From contig NZ_JAVDVK010000001.1 of assembly GCF_031456835.1 (NCBI RefSeq), forward strand, positions 3,534,001-3,598,000: DNA of 64,000 nt, written 5' to 3'. The notes beneath the pieces are model-generated. The model did not search any database. It saw only the letters and a list, made by a program, of their open reading frames with translations, and was not told the DNA's origin. Positions 62,131 through 64,000 of this stretch are shown in pieces. Within the stretch, counting starts at the first letter, position 1; each line of letters opens with the position of its first letter. Source of the DNA: Leifsonia shinshuensis (lineage in GTDB: Bacteria; Actinomycetota; Actinomycetes; Actinomycetales; Microbacteriaceae). Position numbers and translations under genes: made by a program.

Positions 62131-64000
62131 TGCGTTCCGGCACAGTGCTCGGGGTCATCGCGACCATCGCGGTCGCGGCCGTCACGATCGTCGGCACCGC
62201 GACGCCCGCAGAGGCGTCGGCGTGGGAGAAGGCGAGACGTACGGCGGCGGCAACGCTCGCAGAGGTGCGCTCCGCGGCGGCGGTGTCGGAGGAGCGGGCA
62301 GCGACGCAGACGGACGCGCCCGAACCGGAAGCCGAGGGCACCGTCCGGCCGGATGCGGCATCCACCGTCTCGGCGAAGGATGCGGGCGTCTCCGTGACCT
62401 TCTCGGGCAACGACGTCGAGGAGGAACTGACCGTCGAGGTGGGCGAAGCGCCGAAGGACGCCCTGGTGTCGGCGCAGGCGGAGCGGCCGGGCGGGGGAAT
62501 GCCCGTCTCCGATCCGGTACAGATCACCGCGGCCGATCGATCGGGAGCCCCGCACACGACGTTTCCCGCCAAGCGCATCCACACCCGCGGCGGAGGCAAG
62601 AAGGGGCCGATCGTCTCGGACGTCGTCCCGGGCGTCTCGCTCTCGCTGAAGCCCGATCTGGACGCCGTGAAGGCACAGGGTCTGGACGCCGCGTCGCTGA
62701 AGATCTACACCCGGGAGCGGGCGGGGGAGCCGTGGGTGGCGCTCCCGTCGTACTTCGACTCGCGGACGGGCACGGTGAAGGGCGAATCGACGCACCTCTC
62801 GCAGTTCGTCGTCATCGGCACCAAGTTCGTCCCGCCGCCCGGTCCGGTGGTCGTGCTCGACCCGGACAACGACGAAGGACACGTCTCCACGCCGGCTCCG
62901 CCCGTGACCGAACTCGGATACAACATCCGCCTGGCACAGCTGGTGCGCGGGGCCCTGCAGCAGAGTTGCCGGGCGACCGTAACGATCACCCGGGAGGACC
63001 CGGCAGTTCCCTTCATCAGCCGCACGACGCGCGCCGGCATCGCCGCCGCCGCGAATCCGGTGGCCACGCTCGGTATCGGCTTCAACACCTTTGACGGGGT
63101 CTCGTGGGGAGGCGCCGACCCGACCCTCGGGGGCTCGCAGGTCTACTCGCGAGGAGGGGCGGCTGACGACGCGCTCTCGAACTCGCTCGTCGGGAACCTG
63201 CCGACTTACACGACGCGTCCCGCGAAGAACATGGAGAACAACGGCAACTTCCCCGGTGACGAATTCGCAGCGGTCCCGGGAGCGCTGACGCACCTGGAAG
63301 CGCTCTTCCTGGACAACAACCTGGATCGCGCCTGGATCGACGGCGGATTCCCGCACATCGCCGACGGTGTGTTCACGGGTTTGGGCAAGTGGCTGGAGGC
63401 CCAGGGCTTCGACTGCACCGACCCGGTGACCGGTGGCTGGCCGTCACCGCCGTCCGCCGCCGAGATCGCGCGGCTGGCGCTTCTCGGACTGCACAACTAC
63501 CTCACCTACGGCGGAGAGCCGTTCTCGTTCTCCACCGGCAACCTGGTGGAGCAGGAGAAGCTCTTCACGCTTCCCGGCCTCGGGGGGTCGTCCACCGATG
63601 TGACCCTGTTCTACAACTCCCAGGACGGCCGCTTGTCGCGCGTGGGCGCCGGCTGGTCCTTCGGGCTGGGAGCCCGAGCGCAACGCTTCAGCGACGGCAG
63701 CGTGATGGTGGTCCGCGCGGACGGCGCGAGCTTCGTCTTCACGGGGGACGGCCACGGCGGCTACCAGAGCGTCCCAGGGCTGCATCAGACGCTGACCGAG
63801 CAGCCCGGCGGCCGGCTGCTCCTGCGCGACGTCTCCGGCGAAGCCTGGGTCTTCGACGCGAGCGACATCGAGGGGATCGGCGAGCTCGTCTCGCACACCG
63901 ACGCCCAGGGCAACACCACCACGCTGACGTACGGCGCGCCGGACCCCGACGTGCAGCAGTTCGTCCCCTTGACGTCGATCACGGTGCCGGGCGGCCAGGT
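62130..64000 (+). CDS. RHS-like secreted giant protein with degenerate Amidase_3-like domain (partial, 3' end off the window)
   Basis: 623 codons visible, open to the window edge. Signal peptide: MRSGTVLGVIATIAVAAVTI then TPAEASA. Residues about 55-230 are a beta-rich region. Residues about 230-432 resemble N-acetylmuramoyl-L-alanine amidase 3: VVVLDPDND, TELGYNIRLAQLVRGALQQS, VTITREDP and a late ATLGIGFNTFDG. Of the zinc ligands only the Glu is clearly kept; DPGHGG and the SIHxN His are altered, so it is probably inactive. From about residue 463 the FSFSTGNLVEQEKLFTLPG segment and NSQDGRLSRVGAGWSFG match the DUF6531/RHS entry region. Overlaps the LAxTG gene. Confidence 0.78.
   Translation, partial: MRSGTVLGVIATIAVAAVTIVGTATPAEASAWEKARRTAAATLAEVRSAAAVSEERAATQTDAPEPEAEGTVRPDAASTVSAKDAGVSVTFSGNDVEEELTVEVGEAPKDALVSAQAERPGGGMPVSDPVQITAADRSGAPHTTFPAKRIHTRGGGKKGPIVSDVVPGVSLSLKPDLDAVKAQGLDAASLKIYTRERAGEPWVALPSYFDSRTGTVKGESTHLSQFVVIGTKFVPPPGPVVVLDPDNDEGHVSTPAPPVTELGYNIRLAQLVRGALQQSCRATVTITREDPAVPFISRTTRAGIAAAANPVATLGIGFNTFDGVSWGGADPTLGGSQVYSRGGAADDALSNSLVGNLPTYTTRPAKNMENNGNFPGDEFAAVPGALTHLEALFLDNNLDRAWIDGGFPHIADGVFTGLGKWLEAQGFDCTDPVTGGWPSPPSAAEIARLALLGLHNYLTYGGEPFSFSTGNLVEQEKLFTLPGLGGSSTDVTLFYNSQDGRLSRVGAGWSFGLGARAQRFSDGSVMVVRADGASFVFTGDGHGGYQSVPGLHQTLTEQPGGRLLLRDVSGEAWVFDASDIEGIGELVSHTDAQGNTTTLTYGAPDPDVQQFVPLTSITVPGGQ

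Overview
This window is high-GC actinobacterial DNA. The gene set (DnaX-RecR, LysC-Asd, a PASTA-type class A PBP, a 6C RNA, a reduced Tad locus, LAxTG sortase-E-type surface proteins, TopA-Tmk-HolB) and a recurring TANNNT/6 nt/start-codon leaderless promoter layout fit the order Micrococcales. A Leifsonia-like member of Microbacteriaceae is my best guess, from general resemblance only. No insertion sequence, phage gene, integrase or CRISPR array is visible; this looks like ordinary chromosome.

Layout. 1-4.6 kb: a cut-off luciferase-like oxidoreductase, divergent from an MFS exporter/HxlR regulator/VOC/small protein/UlaG-like hydrolase operon. 4.6-9.7 kb: tRNA-Ser, the small SRP RNA, then a DUF1254 gene running into pta-ackA (acetyl-CoA <-> acetyl phosphate <-> acetate). 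9.7-13.6 kb: three tandem, overlapping, paralogous lipoproteins with an acyl-CoA thioesterase/BAAT fold, of which only the third keeps the nucleophile serine. 13.6-21.1 kb: housekeeping genes dnaX-recR, lysC-asd (lysC with an internal beta-subunit start) and mqo. 21.1-24.1 kb: an ABC-F protein behind a structured leader and a radical-SAM gene behind a perfect LexA box. 24.2-27.4 kb: histidine kinase, kinase-like membrane protein without a recognisable catalytic domain, and LuxR-type response regulator, all overlapping by ATGA. 27.5-34.2 kb: tdk, UDP-glucose dehydrogenase, a DUF4012 envelope protein, an LAxTG surface protein, a luciferase-like enzyme, an FMN reductase and tRNA-Pro.

34.2-40.5 kb: a metallophosphoesterase and a bifunctional PBP on the minus strand, a DUF4177-RidA pair, and acetyl-CoA synthetase. 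40.6-43.8 kb: a 6C RNA directly upstream of a minimal Tad/Flp-type locus (ATPase, TadB/C, DUF4244 pilin-like, TadE-like, and a TadG/Rv3654c-like gene overlapping tadE by 205 bp). 44-51.4 kb: topA-tmk, holB, a secreted peptidase lipoprotein, a TetR regulator and tRNA-Thr. 51.5-64 kb: DUF1304, a GAF-LuxR regulator, a large secreted beta-propeller/PKD protein, a DUF2945 protein, DacB, nicotinamidase, an MMPL transporter behind a palindromic operator, an alpha/beta hydrolase, a Cys/Asp-rich LAxTG surface protein and the start of an RHS-like giant protein that carries a degenerate Amidase_3-like domain and runs off the window.

Themes. Acetate metabolism is represented twice (pta-ackA and acsA). 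Cell-envelope functions dominate (PBP, DacB, Tad pilus, lipoproteins, two LAxTG proteins, RHS-like protein, MMPL). Many genes appear to be translated from leaderless mRNAs. The least explained systems are the triple lipoprotein cluster, the kinase/pseudokinase/regulator trio, the ABC-F leader and the LAxTG/RHS pair at the right edge.
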